Assembly (NCBI GenBank): GCA_949126835.1
Contig: OX421495.1
Span: forward strand, 22,205,815 to 22,269,814
Length of the DNA stretch: 64,000 bases
Source of the DNA: Anisus vortex
Taxonomy: Eukaryota > Mollusca > Gastropoda > Planorbidae
Direction of reading: 5' to 3'
A program made the translations under genes and the position numbers. This document shows positions 24,205-37,239 of the stretch, one piece after another. How positions within the stretch are numbered: position 1 is the stretch's first letter; each line of letters opens with the position of its first letter. Under the pieces are notes generated by a model, which did not search any database, was not told where the DNA came from, and worked only from the letters and a program-made list of their open reading frames with translations.

Positions 24205-24869
24205 ATATAAATTCTACTTCATTAGGTAGATTAAAAAAAAACTTTTTTGTGTGAACAAACATTGTCTAAAATAAAGACACGTCACGATTCATTAAAAACA
24301 AAGAACAACCTGGTAGGGGAACTTTCCCCAAGAAATGGCGTTAAAACGTGTTGACACCTTAGTTCTATGCTGGACATGTTGACAGAAATTCTACCCTTCA
24401 GTAAGTAGGCCTACCATTGAAACCACCTTTAAAAAAAAAGTGCACTTTGTAAAAAAAAAAAAAAAAAACAACGTGTTTTCCATCTTATTTCCCACCTTCC
24501 TGTCTAAAACCGCCATTTTTTTCCGACTCAATGTCCCAGTTTGTGGACACTTAGATTTTCATTACGTCCACTAATGAGTAAGGTATCACACAAAATAGCC
24601 CACCCACCCTACAATCGAAAAACCCCAACAGAATCGGGTAATAGATGGGCCGTAAATACTAACACTGCTGACGTAACATAACGCTATAATATATTTGATT
24701 TCAGTTAAAACTCTTGGAATTTGAATCCCCCATTTTGTGTCTTACCAATACAGGAGTAGTTTATGTTATAAAATAATATAAAATAATCCGATATTTTTTT
24801 TTTTGCTCTTTGCAACGACCACTTCTAATTGTTAGTTTGTTTTCAATCTATGAACTGATTCAAACCAAA

Positions 24870-24919
<50 letters not shown>

Positions 24920-25586
24920 GCAATTAATTCTTCTCTATTCTTCTCTTTCCACCGACAACCTCCCCAGACTTCGATTCTTGTGTTGCTTCCCACTAAACAC
25001 TATAGCTATTGTGTGTAGATATTGTCAGGGAACAGGCCGAACAGCTCACTAATTGCTTAATCATCACATCTTTAAGCATTTAACGAGTATGTGTTCCTCT
25101 TCTTCTTCTTTTATTACGTTCAGATTCCGTGGGGGGGGGGGGGGGGAAGGGGGTAATTGTTGTGTTTTCCCCCTTCTCTCCATGCAAATCGTCGAAGACA
25201 TTCAAACCGCGTAGTAGAACGTGCAGAATCAATGGCGGACATTTCCCGGGCAGGCCACGTGACAGAAACAGATCTTGTTAGCCAGCAGACGATAGCGCAC
25301 ACAGTTTTCATTTTCACGTGTTTTTTTTTTTAAACCAAGAACAAACAATTAATGCTAGACTCAGCCTCAGAAAACTACTGAATAAAAGGACTGGAAGACG
25401 GTAAGGGTGGGGTGGGGGAGAGAAAATGGATGTTACTGAAACGAAGCTTATTAGTAAAACATTTACTGTGGAAGAATACTTTCGGTATGGAAAAAAACAA
25501 GAACTAATTGATAAGTTCAATACATTTTTACTTTTATTTCACTGAAACAGGATAATTTTATGGGGGGAACTACAAAGAAAACCATG
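24205..25586. other. Non-coding stretch with (AT)n and poly-G
   Basis: Contains a poly-A run (24451-24468), an (AT)n run (24875-24917) and 16 G at 25131-25146. No supported gene. Confidence 0.6.
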
Positions 25587-25594
25587 TCTTATGA

Positions 25595-25791
25595 CAGCTA
25601 TGGTGAACCTGTGACACGCGTGCCACAACTGGCACGCAGAGCCATTTCTGTGGGCACGCGAGCATTTACCAAAAATGGAACAGCCAAGTTATGCTTTTTG
25701 GTTTTAATTTCTGTGTTGGCACGTTAAAAGAAATAAGCTGGTCTTGTATTGTACTTTGGGCACGCGGCCTCAAAAAGGTTCGCCATCTCTG
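25595..25791. mobile_element. hAT MITE, 197 bp, with perfect target duplication
   Basis: The left end CAGCTATGGTGAACC and the reverse-complemented right end CAGAGATGGCGAACC agree at 12 of 15 positions. The octamer TCTTATGA is duplicated on both sides (25587-25594, 25792-25799). Inner blocks CACGCGTGCCA and GGCACGCAGAGCC recall the subterminal regions of elements A and B, so it is probably mobilised by a related transposase. Confidence 0.88.
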
Positions 25792-25894
25792 TCTTATGAT
25801 AACATTTTTGTGTGAAGGGGATTGTTATGACCATTGCCATTGTGGGCATTTAAAGATAGTGAATGACGTTGCGCAAATTTGGTTAATATTACTT

Positions 25895-26108
25895 AGTGGC
25901 AGCGCTTTTGACTGACTTGCTGCTGGTCCCGGGTTAGAGTCCTGATAAGGGCTAGACTTTTTTTGCCGGAACTGGAGGGTTTATCTGAGTTTAACCAGCT
26001 TTCATGGCTACCTAACATGAGCTGGGGGAAAAAGTAAAGGCGGCTGTGCATTGCGCTGGCCATACAATCTTCTAGTATGTCGAGAGCAATGCAAACTGCT
26101 TAAGGTAG
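25895..26108 (+). mobile_element. SINE family 1, degenerate copy
   Basis: Contains a B-box-like GGGTTAGAGTCC, GGGCTAGAC, AAAGTAAAGGCGGCTGTGCA and CTGGCCATACAATC in SINE order on the plus strand. The head is mutated and the last third is missing. Confidence 0.6.
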
Positions 26109-26109
26109 A

Positions 26110-27930
26110 TTTCAATGATCACTTTACAAGACCTCAGAAATAAGAACAATTTAAACGTTGTAATTTGTTACAGCAGTGCAACCACATAGAACGACTTTGA
26201 ATGTAATACCCCCCAGCATATAACAGCCATCACCTACCCCAGCCACAGCCGTGTGTTCAGCTACACCCGTGTGTTCAGCTACACCCGTGTGCTCAGCTAC
26301 AGCCACGTCATTCTTACACATCTCTAGTGCACTATTTCAAGAACAACATTTAACTCGTAATCAAAAGAAAATAGGTCACGGGCGAGATGGACTTTGACGG
26401 CCACGAGATTTGGTTTTATCGATATACTATTGGATAAGACTAGAACTACAGTTGCTGTTTTCTTAACACAAAGATCTATAATGTTTGAACTAAATAATTG
26501 ACTACCACAACCAACATGTACAAGACAGACGAACAAAGGGAGGAAAACTCTTTGTTTTCAGGAAGTTTTGTTTCTCTGTTTAGATCTATCTATCTCTTTA
26601 CACTGCGTAAGTTACATATTGATTATGGCTCGGGGGGGGGGGGGGGGGGGGGAATTGTATTGACAAGAATATTTGGGAATTTGGAGGACAACTTTATAAA
26701 ACAGTTAGAATCTAGGTCTTAGCGATGAAGATGTTGATTAATGAGTAGACCCCTCCAGGTTGAGCATGGGTTAATGCCCTTCATGCAAGGTTGAGGGCGT
26801 ACATCTCCAACACTTGAGGCGTAGCCTTTGCCGTGTGAACCGTGACGAATAAAAACTAAAGAATCGGAAGCAACAATCGAAGACATGTTACGGTGATGCG
26901 CTGGTTTGCACGATCCGGTTCTGAAAATTATAGACCTAAAGTTATAGATCTAAAATTATAGACCTAAAATTATAAATCTAAACATTGATCTAAATTTATA
27001 AAATTATTGACCTAAAAGCTCCGTGCGCAGGTTTGTTGGATTATTGGGACTAACAAAAATCTAATTTGCATAATATGCTCCTGAACATGTTCCGCCTTTG
27101 GCAAATTTTCTAGTTGCGTGTATTGCAGTTTTCTGATGCCCCCACACTGTTCCGCTTTTGAAACAGTCGACATGCCTCCGACTACGTTGGGAGCTACTTG
27201 TCTCGGCAGGGAGTGTGGTCTTTGCCATAACCTCGTTTGCAGTCCCATCCAGTCCATCCGCTGGAGTTTTTCCACCCAACCTACTGGGTGGACTGTGGCC
27301 TAATCTGTAAAGGGAAATGTCAATATGAAGTGCACATGAAGAAGGAGAAGTCTGCCTTTGGAAAACCGGTTCCTAGAAAATGGGCACGCTGGTCAATGTG
27401 CTATATTTATTCATTGTCATGGGCGTCTCTTACATTTACATATACTGTAAAAGATTACTCTTATAGAATAGCGTGTTCACATCTTGGTTTAACTTTGGTG
27501 TTGATCATACAACAAGAACTACTGGCTGTGTTGAGCCTCTTTTAAAAACAATAAACTTTACAAGCAGTCTCGTGCAATTAGCCGAAAATAGCAAATGGCA
27601 AATGTGTGCTTTCAATTCATGATAATTGCTATTATTATTGGCTTCCTCGATCGATTTTCTAAAGTTTGTTGACATTTCATAAAGAGATTGTAATAATTGC
27701 AAAGCAATTAAGAGTTCGTTTTGAAGAGTTCCACTGAAGACAATCGAGTTATAAAATGTATTTTTTTCTTTCTTATAGGCCATAACAAACTATTAGGTTA
27801 TCATTTGTTTTATCAAAGTTTTCTTAAAGAAATCTGATGTTTCAGAATTTTTACATCACATTAATTAGTTTTTTGTTCTCTGAAACTTCATGTGGATTCA
27901 TTCTACGAAAGTTCTGAAAAAAGGTATTCA
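26110..27930. other. Mostly unique sequence, no gene assigned
   Basis: Contains an 18-bp repeat at 26260-26310, 21 G at 26632-26652 and an ATAGACCTAAAATT-like short repeat (26930-27005). Frames at 27012-27545 and a 92-codon minus-strand frame at 27505-27783 look moderately protein-like (the latter helical, Leu/Asn-rich). They have no motif or splice partner I can recognise. Confidence 0.5.
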
Positions 27931-29339
27931 ATGTGGGCTCTGGTTTAAAACATTATATGTGGGCTCTGGATTAAGACATTATATGTGGGCTCTGGATTAA
28001 GACATTATATGTGGGCTCTGGATTAAGACATTATATGTGGGCTCTGGATTAAGACATTATATGTGGGCTCTGGATTAAGACATTATATGTGGGCTCTGGA
28101 TTAAGACATTATATGTGGGCTCTGGATTAAGACATTATATGTGGGCTCTGGATTAAGACATTATATGTGGTCTCTGGATTAAGACATTATATGTGGGCTC
28201 TGGATTAAGACATTATATGTGGGCTCTGGATTAAGACATTATATGTGGGCTCTGGATTAAGACATTATATGTGGCCTCTGGATAGGGACATTCTACGTGG
28301 CCTCTGGATGAGGACATTCTATGTGGGCTCTGTATAAGGACATTCCACGTGGGCTCTGTATAAGGACATTCTATGTTGGCTCTGTATAAGGACATTCTAT
28401 GTGGGCTCTGGATAGGGACATTCTACGTGGGCTCTGGATGAGGACATTCTATGTTGGCTCTGTATAAGGACATTCTATGTCGACTCTGTATAAGGACATT
28501 CTATGTCGGCTCTGTATAAGGACATTCTATGTCGGCTCTGTATAAGGACATTCTATGTGGGCTCTGTATAAGGACATTCTATGTTGGCTCTGTATAAGGA
28601 CATTCTATGTCGGCTCTGTATAAGGACATTCTATGTCGGCTCTGTATAAGGACATTCTATATCGGCTCTGTTTAAGGACATTCTATGTCGGCTCTGTATA
28701 AGGACATTCTATGTCGGCTCTGTATAAGGACATTCTATGTCGGCTCTGTATAAGGACATTCTATGTCGGCTCTGTATAAGGGCATTCTATGTCGGCTCTG
28801 TTATAAGGACATTCTATGTCGGCTCTGTATAAGGACATTCTATGTCGGCTCTGTATAAGGACATTCTATGTGGGCTCTGTATAAGGACATTCTATGTGGG
28901 CTCTGTATAAGGACATTCTATGTGTGCTCTGGTTAGGGACTTTCTATGTGTGCTCTGGATAGGGACATTCTATGTGGGCTCTGTATAAGGACATTTTATG
29001 TGGGCTCTGGATAGGGACATTCTATGTCGGCTCTGTATAAGGACATTCTATGTCGGCTCTGTATAAGGACATTCTATGTTGGCTCTGGATAAGGACATTC
29101 ATTGTGGGCTCTGGATAGGGGCATTCTATGTGGGCTCTGTATAAGGACATTCTATGTCGGCTCTGTATAAGGACATTTTATGTCGGCTCTGTATAAGAAC
29201 ATTCTATGTCGGCTCTGTATAAGGACATTCTATGTAGGCTCTGTATAAGGACATTCTATGTGGGCTCTGGATAAGGACATTCTATGTGGGCTCTGGATAG
29301 GGACATTCTATGTGGGCTCTGGATAAGGACATTCTATGT
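27931..29339. repeat. 26-bp satellite, about 54 copies, two subfamilies
   Basis: The first third (to about 28270) is nearly uniform GGGCTCTGGATTAAGACATT plus ATATGT. The remainder is GGCTCTGTATAAGGACATTC plus TATGTC/G, with mixed units between. The unit length stays 26 bp throughout, so one subfamily arose from the other and each was amplified separately. Confidence 0.95.
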
Positions 29340-31172
29340 TAATGGTTTATCCATGACCTATGGCTATCTACAATGAGTCTATATACCAATGTGTATTTTC
29401 ACTGTCCATCACTGGTCATAAGTGTCACTGTCCATAGCTGGACATAAGTGTCACTGTCCATAGCCGGGCATAAGTGACTATATTGTGCTGCTAGTGAACA
29501 CGTTCAGCGAATAAGTACCCTTGCCTCTAGTGTCCATATAGAGCTATTCAGTCTTACTACTAGATTGTCCAGTACATTACGTGATGTACAGCATTTTCTA
29601 CCATATTATCAATGACCAACTGGGTTGAAGTGGAATTTTACGTTTCGGGCGCTGGTCAGTTAAGTGTCAATTAGCGTCTGGGTGTAAGAGACAAGATTTG
29701 CATTATATATTTGTATATTTGTATTATTCTATATAATATTTAACATACATATCAAAAATGTCTTTTCTTCTTAACCATTGAAATAGTTACATATATATGT
29801 CAGTTACAATACAACAATTGCAGGTTTTCAACTCGTATTACATAATTTTTAAAAAGGACCACAGTGTGTCTTTTTAGAAACAAATTTTGTATTGTCTTTG
29901 TACATTCGGAGTATACTATTCTATTACAAATGTGGCAGATCTTTGAAAGGGCATCCCGAAGCGTTCAAAGCCAGTTAAAAAAGACAAAGATCTTTTTAGT
30001 CCAGAGGATCTGGAAAGTGCCTCCTGAATCAACCCCATTCTTTGATGGGTAGGGCCTACCATTAGTTTGTGGCGTCCACCCTACAAACTTAGAACCACTT
30101 GGCAGGATCCATTATGGAAGAACACAAAACTTTCTCCCAGCAGTAAGGTGGCAGTAGGTCCAGACCGATGGAACCATTCATAAGGGAAACACGGAACTCG
30201 ATGGAGAAATCATTAAATTTTCATAATAGGCCTATATCTATTTGTGTGTGTTAGGAGTGTGTGTATACATTTAATATATATATATACTAAAGTTCGAACT
30301 TCTATGAACCCCTCTACACAAAAAACTAAAACAATGTAAAGGAAACACATTCTTACCAGAGCTTACCAATAAAAGGAACAATCTTTTTTTATACTTTTCT
30401 ATAGAATTGTGAACCTTCAGGCTAAATTCTTTATTGACTGTATCATTCCATATATTGCTTGTCCTTCGGCGATTCTCGGCAAACAAAAAAGAAAGGTAGA
30501 ACCGAAGGGGCGATGTCGAGGTGGGGGGATGGGGTGTCCTCATTTATAATGAGAGAATTGTATTGCTTTCGATCCTTTGCTCTCCCACCCCCCCCCCCTC
30601 CTTCTTTTCACCATACTTCCTGCCCCTTTGTTTCCGCAACTACTTATACTGATCAATCATTCGCTAAATAAACAAGATATTTAAGAAATGTATAAAATCT
30701 CTCTCTCTCTCTCTCTACACCGGGTGAATTATTTGCCGCGGATGGGTATAATCTACGCTCTGTACGCGAACGGTGATGGTGGTAAGTCAATAATTATTGC
30801 GCTAGTCACAGGGAAATAGTCCCGGTTGTTTATTTGAGGTAATGGTTCACGTGCAAAGTATCCTTCCTACAGGCGCGAAGTATTGAACGTTGAGGATCTC
30901 TTGACACAAACGGTGGCGTTCATCGGGTACCCTTTAAGTCTGAATGCCCTACTGTAAATTTGCTTTAGCTGCTGTAGGATTCATTCTCATATCCCAATAA
31001 CTCGTCTAATTTTCACCACCCTTTTTAGAAATGTCATCCTTTGTGTTGTCTATATTGAGGGAATTGTTGGTTGTTAGGGGGAAAAACCAAGGTTTCACCA
31101 AATGGGGAATTTACAGTACATCTACAAACTCGTCATATCTGTGTGTTCTTTTAAATCGTGTGTTTAATTTAC
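29340..31172. other. Non-coding stretch, no gene seen
   Basis: A threefold 28-bp-class repeat (CACTGTCCATAGCTGG..ATAAGTGT) lies at 29395-29475. A C-run at 30588-30598 and (CT)n at 30698-30717 follow. No recognised coding exon. Confidence 0.55.
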
Positions 31173-31308
31173 AGCAAACACACACATACACACACACACA
31201 CACTTAATCCTGCCTCGTTCCGTCTCTCTTTTGTTTGCCTTCGGCGACGTGTCAAAAAGAGTGTTACAGATGTGTGTGTGTGTGTGTGTATGCGTGTGTG
31301 TGTTTGCA
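31173..31308. repeat. Inverted CA/TG microsatellite pair
   Basis: GCAAACACACACATACAC and further CA repeats (31173-31204) are followed after about 67 bp by TG repeats ending in GTGTGTGTTTGC (31272-31308), which is the inverse of the first arm. The pair could fold into a hairpin. Confidence 0.7.
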
Positions 31309-31639
31309 AACAATTATGACCACCAATAAGTAACGACTCATTAGTCTTTGATGGAAATAAAAATCCGCAACAAATATTTAGCTTTTAATGAGTTCAAATC
31401 TACAGTGGCTGTAGTTGTTGTTTTTCGGTGAGTAAAGTTGTATGTTTGGGAAAAAAAACAGTTATTGTAATGTGTGTTTGACGAGATCTGAATGTTTTTT
31501 AATTCGTTCACAGCAAAGGCTAGAGGATAGATCTAGCATACTTAGCCTCCGTAGAAGAGGCTTGCACATTTAAAAAAAGGCAGATTGCGGCACCGTGCAC
31601 AAAATTAGATGTTATAAATAGATTTTATCATTGTTTATT

Positions 31640-31830
31640 TCAATAGATGTTACCGATAGGTTTTATCAATAGACGTTATTAATCGGTGTAGGGAGAAAAA
31701 GAGAGGGGAATAAGCATTGTGTGTTCCAATACTTGGAAACCATCAATATGTGACAGTAACATCTATTGGTAACTCCTATTGGCAACGTCTATTGGTAGGC
31801 TTCTATTAATATCTTCTATTTATAGTATTT
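31640..31830. repeat. Scattered 13-bp satellite units in both orientations
   Basis: ATAGATGTTACC (forward) appears at about 31645. The inverse forms TCTATTGGTAACTCC, TATTGGCAACG and TCTATTGGTAGG lie at 31760-31805. These are related to the array at 32021-32652. Confidence 0.65.
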
Positions 31831-32020
31831 AATTATAAAAACACCGATCAAGGAAAGGAACTGTTAGAACGCAAATCCTGAGTTTGTGCCCAGTACCATA
31901 AGGAGAGTTCGTGTAATACTGAAACATAAATAATAATAACTACAGTCTACCCTAGGACCAACGAGAATTATCAACGATATCTACACGGCTCTGGCCACAA
32001 GGGGATTGTGGACGTAAAAT

Positions 32021-32652
32021 TACCAATAGGAGCTACCAATAGATGCTACCAATAGGAGTTACCAATAGGAGTTACCAATAGGAGCTACCAATAGGAGTTA
32101 CCAATAGGAGTTCCCAATAGATGTTACCAATAGGAGTTACCAATAGATGTTACCAATAGGAGTTAACAATAGATGTTACCAATAGGAGTTACCAATAGAA
32201 GTTACCAATAGAAGTTACCAATAGAAGTTACCAATAGAAGTTACCAATAGATGTTGCCAATAGATGTTGCCAATAGAATTTACCAATAGAAGTTACCAAT
32301 AGAAGTTACCAATAGAAGTTACCAATAGAAGTTAACAATAGAAGTTACCAATAGAAGTTACCAATAGAAGTTACCAATAGAAGTTACCAATAGAATTTAC
32401 CAATAGAAGTTACCAATAGAAGTTACCAATAGAAGTTACCAATAGAAGTTACCAATAGAAGTTACCAATAGATGTTACCAATAGATGTTACCAATAGAAT
32501 TTACCAATAGATGTTACCAATAGAAGTTACCAATATCAATAGGAGTTACCAATAGGAGTTACCAATAGAAGTTACCAGTAGGAGCTACTAATAGATGCTA
32601 CCAATAGATGTTACCAATAGGAGTTACCAATATAAATTATCAATAGATACTA
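32021..32652. repeat. 13-bp minisatellite (TACCAATAGAAGT)
   Basis: About 48 units of 13 bp, varying as AGAAGT, GGAGTT or GATGTT. Runs of identical variants cluster, which indicates recent local amplification. Confidence 0.95.
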
Positions 32653-32654
32653 TA

Positions 32655-35099
32655 ATAAGGAATCGCTATTTACATTAAGTGACTTAAACCAAAGACTAAT
32701 GGAACTTGAGCTTCAAGCAGCCTCTCGGAATATTCTCTCAAGGTGTGAGTATGTGATATTTAAACACAAAAAAAAAAAAGAGGATCGGGCGGGGGTGGGA
32801 TGGGGTAGGTCTCGCAGGCGAGGCATACCGGTAAAAGCTTAAAGGGAGGTGGCAAATAAAAGGTTTAGTGCTAATTGTCACAACACACCGTCATTAAGAG
32901 ATCAATACGCAAACACGTGGAAACGCCTATGTATCGAGCTACCTTCAACCCACCACCCCATTCCCTACCCCCAAACACCAATTCCATTTCATTTCTCGTG
33001 CTCTTTAAGTAGCGCCAGAGAGTCGATCATCGCAAGCTCTGGTTCTTACCTGAAAAAAAAAAAAAAAGAAAAGAAAAAGAAAGAAAAATCAGTATTTCGA
33101 CCTGAGTTTTTGCGTGTGTCTATCTTACCTGAGAAAATGAGCGCTGTGTTTCTTCTTCTATCCGATAATCACGCCTTCCCCGGACATTCATGTCCGTATA
33201 ACTTGCATAGGAAGGTGCTTTTTAGCATTTTCTGCAGTGGAAGCCTAGAGAAGTTACAGCTTCTCCCATTAAACTGGAGTGGATGAGTGACATTTAGACA
33301 ATACAACAACAATTCTAACTACTTTCATTCCAGACGGTGCGGAGTTTTTTTTGTTTGTTTATTTTTTGTTTTTTCTAGACGTCGAGAGTAACAGCTCCGG
33401 GATATTTTTTTGAGTAAAATCAATTGGGTGATTATTTTGACTGCTACACCGTCTACCGGAAACGATTGCATGCTTGATCGTTCTGGTCAAGTTTCGTAGC
33501 ACGTGGAGGATGCGCCGAAGTTTGTCGAGAGCGAACGAAAAGAGGGGTGGGTGTGTCGCTGGGGGAGTAAGTGGGTGGGGGTGTTAATGTCAGTAGGTTT
33601 TGGCCTTCACCCGTGTGACGGTGAAATAGAAACACAGCGGTGTGTGCAGGTGTTCTCTGGTCGTAAGTAGTTTATATTTTCATTTATTATTTTCATAGTG
33701 TTTTTTTTATCTTATCGTTTTAACTTATTATATTATTGATAGGCGGGGCTACCAAGCCAAAGAAGTGTCAATTCATTCGTTCATGATCCGTGGTTTGATT
33801 TGTGCTGTCGCAATTTAATTAATAGTTTTTCTTGATTTAACAAGTTGTTGGTTTCCTTGACTAGCCTAGGTAACTTATAGCATATACCAGACCCGCCCTC
33901 AGAATTTCACAACTGTGTAATTTGTTCCAAAAGTATGTATTTTTATTATTTTTTGCCGCTAACGGCTAATTTTCCAACTTTAGGGTAAGAAATGCATTTT
34001 GATTTCAGACCCTGGTTTTAATTTCAAATAAATGTTTTATTTCTGCATGAAATTGTGACATTATTGTCCAAAATGCCACCGGCATGGACCTTTCTAACTT
34101 TCAGCCTTTAGACACACATTTTATTTTTAGACAGAGTATATTGGTGACACCATTTTGTATTTTGTTTTCTTCCAAATTTATAATTTCGTAATCAAGTCGT
34201 AATGGGCTCAAAATGTTTTCGTAAATATATGTAGGTGCTAGAACCCAACTCTGGGAAATAGAGAACTTATATGAATTAGTTATTTCATAGTGTCTAAGTT
34301 ATTTGTGTGTCTAGCTAATAGTAGTTATATACGAAGTTACACACGAGCCTTATCAAGGCAAATCATTCATAAAATTAATCAATGTAAGGTTTGATTGTTG
34401 TTATAATAGTCTTTTCACCTTGTTCGTGTACTAAAGACATGATATATAGCGATTCACTTCATTAGGTCATATATTTAACATTGTATAACATACTATTAAT
34501 AGTATATGCCTACATAATGAATAAAATCATAATAATACAAATAATTTACTTCTCGTTTAAAAACAATAATTTGTGAAAGAAAAATCTAAACTTATATTAT
34601 AGGTGTCTTTAAAATAAAATTTATTTGTAAATAATATACCTTTTCAAGTTGTTTTTTTCTACATCGACTGACGTTCGGCACTAAATTATATCAGGGGAAG
34701 CAATAAAATGAGCTTAATGGTTTCTGTGGAGACATTTATGTGAAGCCGCCAGTTAGTTATTTCCCTTTATCTATTGTGTACATTAATTAACGACAAGTAA
34801 AACTCTTGGTTTACAGAAAAACATAAAAGCAAACATTTATTGCGTCCATCAACCCTTACATGAAATCCATCCCTTCAACCGTCTTTCCATCAATCTATCT
34901 TTCCATCAATCTATCCATCCATCTATCTTTCCATCAATCTATCCATCCATCTATCTTTCCATCAATCTATCCATCCATCTATCTTTCCGTCTTTGTGCGT
35001 GCACATTATCTTTGAAGGATTTTCACTTTTAATATTAGATGTCCAATAATTATTCAGACCTTGCTAAGTCCTAAGTACTTCCTAACTAACCCCAGACAG

Positions 35100-35131
<32 letters not shown>

Positions 35132-37029
35132 GTGACCCACAACCCTCCTATATCCACAATCCACCCCACTGCAACATCCATCCATACCCATCATCTCTCA
35201 CATTACATCTCGAGACAAAAAACAACAACATTTAAAACAAAAGCATTAAAAAAAAACATATCTATCTTGTTAGAACATGCGCCCCCCCCCCCAACTACAC
35301 CAAACAACGCCCCACTCCCTCCGCCCCTGCACCATCAATACCCACCCCCAGAACGACCACTACAGATACAAAGACCATCTCACCCGCAGTATATTGATCT
35401 CTCGCTCCTTGTGCTCATGTCTTAAGAACAATTGGAAACAGTGAGTACTAGGGGTGGGGGTAGGGTAGGGGGGGGAGTCTATTGTTGTGGGTGGCCATGT
35501 TAGTATTAGCAGGAGTTTAATCATCTGTTTCATGGCAGAACAATTCTTCCTTCTTGCTCCGCGGGGCGTCGGTCTCCATCGATTGTGTACCGGCGGTCGG
35601 TCGGTCGGTCGGTCTTTGTTGTTGTACAACTTGTAATGTCTTTAGTACATGTGTACACACACGCACAGACACACAGGCGCGCAAACACGCAAAATGTGTG
35701 GACTGCGAAGGGGACGGTACACGAAGCGAAATTCTATCTTGTTGATGAAGATATAAACGGGTGGACATATAGAAAGTTAGAAAGATAGATAGGCAGACAA
35801 ACGGACGTACAACCTGACAAAAAACATAGACACAGTGAGACAGATAGTCAGACGTATAGATAGATATTGATTGATTGATTGATTGATTGATTATAAGCGG
35901 ACACGTACGGAGAGAAAGACTGATAAATAAACATACAGAAAGATCAAATTAAAAATACAGGCACAGACACTTAGATAGTCCGACATATATAGAGAGACAC
36001 ATAGACAAACAGACATACTGACAGGTAGATAGACAAGTAGACTGCCAGACTGGTAGACTGCCAGACAGTGTGAGAGACCGTCGGACCAAAGGGCGGACGC
36101 ACTGAGTAACCGACGGACGAGCCGACGGAAAGTTGGAATGTATGGCTAGTATAGAATAGACCATCCAACCTACAACCATAAACATTTCTTTATGTCACTA
36201 TTCTGTGAGGACTTTAGCAAAGGTTATAATATCGTTAGCAGCAAATGTTATGTGGTCGTTTTTTGTAAACATTTTGACATGACAGCATTGTTCTCAGGGA
36301 CAGGCCAGTTACATCAGAGATTGTGTCATAATACTGTCAAATAAAATTCAAATATGTGGTTTTGTCTTTTAAACTGTGAAATAAGCTAATATGGGCGGAA
36401 TAAGAAACAAAACATGGACTAGGCCTATATTATCAGGGTGAAGGTTTATCATTCACAGCTTAACTCCTTCTATACGTTTTGCCATACTGTATGGCGTATC
36501 GTTATGGCTCGGCTTGATTTTACGTATGGAAAGAGTTAAACAGGTTTTAATGGAGGAAGTTTGCTACAGGGGATGTTACAATATCCTATGTCTATCCTTC
36601 TATATGCTGGTGCGTGTATGTGTGTGTGGGTGTTTGTGTGTGCATCTATTCTCACCATCCAATTATATGAAACTGGGACAGAGCTGTTAGTTTGAGAATA
36701 AAGCTTTAGCATTGATCCAGTGTTTATTTTTGGGTCTCTACGGACCGATATTTTTTTGAGAGCCAATGAGATTTATGTATTTATTCTTCAAACGGATTAA
36801 CCCACGAGGTTGTGTAAGTTTATTAGAGAGAGTAAGAGAGAGAGAGAGAGAGAGATAGAGAGAGAGATAGTTTGTTATATAGTTTATTCTTTAGATCTTA
36901 TTTGGATTCTAATCATTGTCACACATACGGACAAACACACAGACAGAAAAATTGATAAGGAAACGTTGGATTTAATAAGTGGATGGATGGACAGATAGGT
37001 AAAATAAATTGCCCACATTGTTATTACAT
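32655..37029. other. Non-coding stretch with several microsatellites
   Basis: Contains CATCTATCTTTC-type repeats (34870-34990), (CT)n (35098-35133), GGTC repeats (35594-35614), GATT repeats (35868-35893), degenerate GACA/GATA DNA (35770-36120) and (GA)n (36825-36870). The 145-codon frame at 32849-33286 includes a poly-Lys tract from an A-run and is not convincing. Confidence 0.55.
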
Positions 37030-37235
37030 AATAAATAATAAAAATTACTACCACTAGGAGATTCGAACTCACTTCAACCGGATGTCAGGCAGGAATTCTA
37101 ACCGCTAAACATTACACATAAGTTCAAGAGAACGCGAAAAGTTAAAAATAAGACAATAAGATCACGTTTCTTTATATTGACCAATGGGCATTAAAATCTA
37201 CACAATCATCAATATATATCTGTACGTGTAGAATT
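37030..37235 (-). mobile_element. SINE-like repeat family 2, copy 2
   Basis: Minus strand: A-box-like TAGCGGTTAGAATTCC, B box GAGTTCGAATCTC, then the shared block CCCATTGGTCAATATAAA. Homologous in order to 20636-20905 but diverged. The tRNA-derived origin is inferred from the box spacing. Confidence 0.5.
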
Positions 37236-37239
37236 AGAG

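Noticed and set aside
27505..27783. 92-codon minus-strand frame, helical, Leu/Asn-rich
   Set aside because: Possibly an eroded transposon or exon, but I could not connect it to any family or splice partner.
4017..32652. CRISPR-like repeats
   Set aside because: The tandem arrays have no unique spacers, and the sequence is a eukaryotic chromosome.
32849..33286. 145-codon plus-strand frame
   Set aside because: It includes a poly-Lys stretch from an A-rich run and has no recognisable motif, splice context or codon bias.
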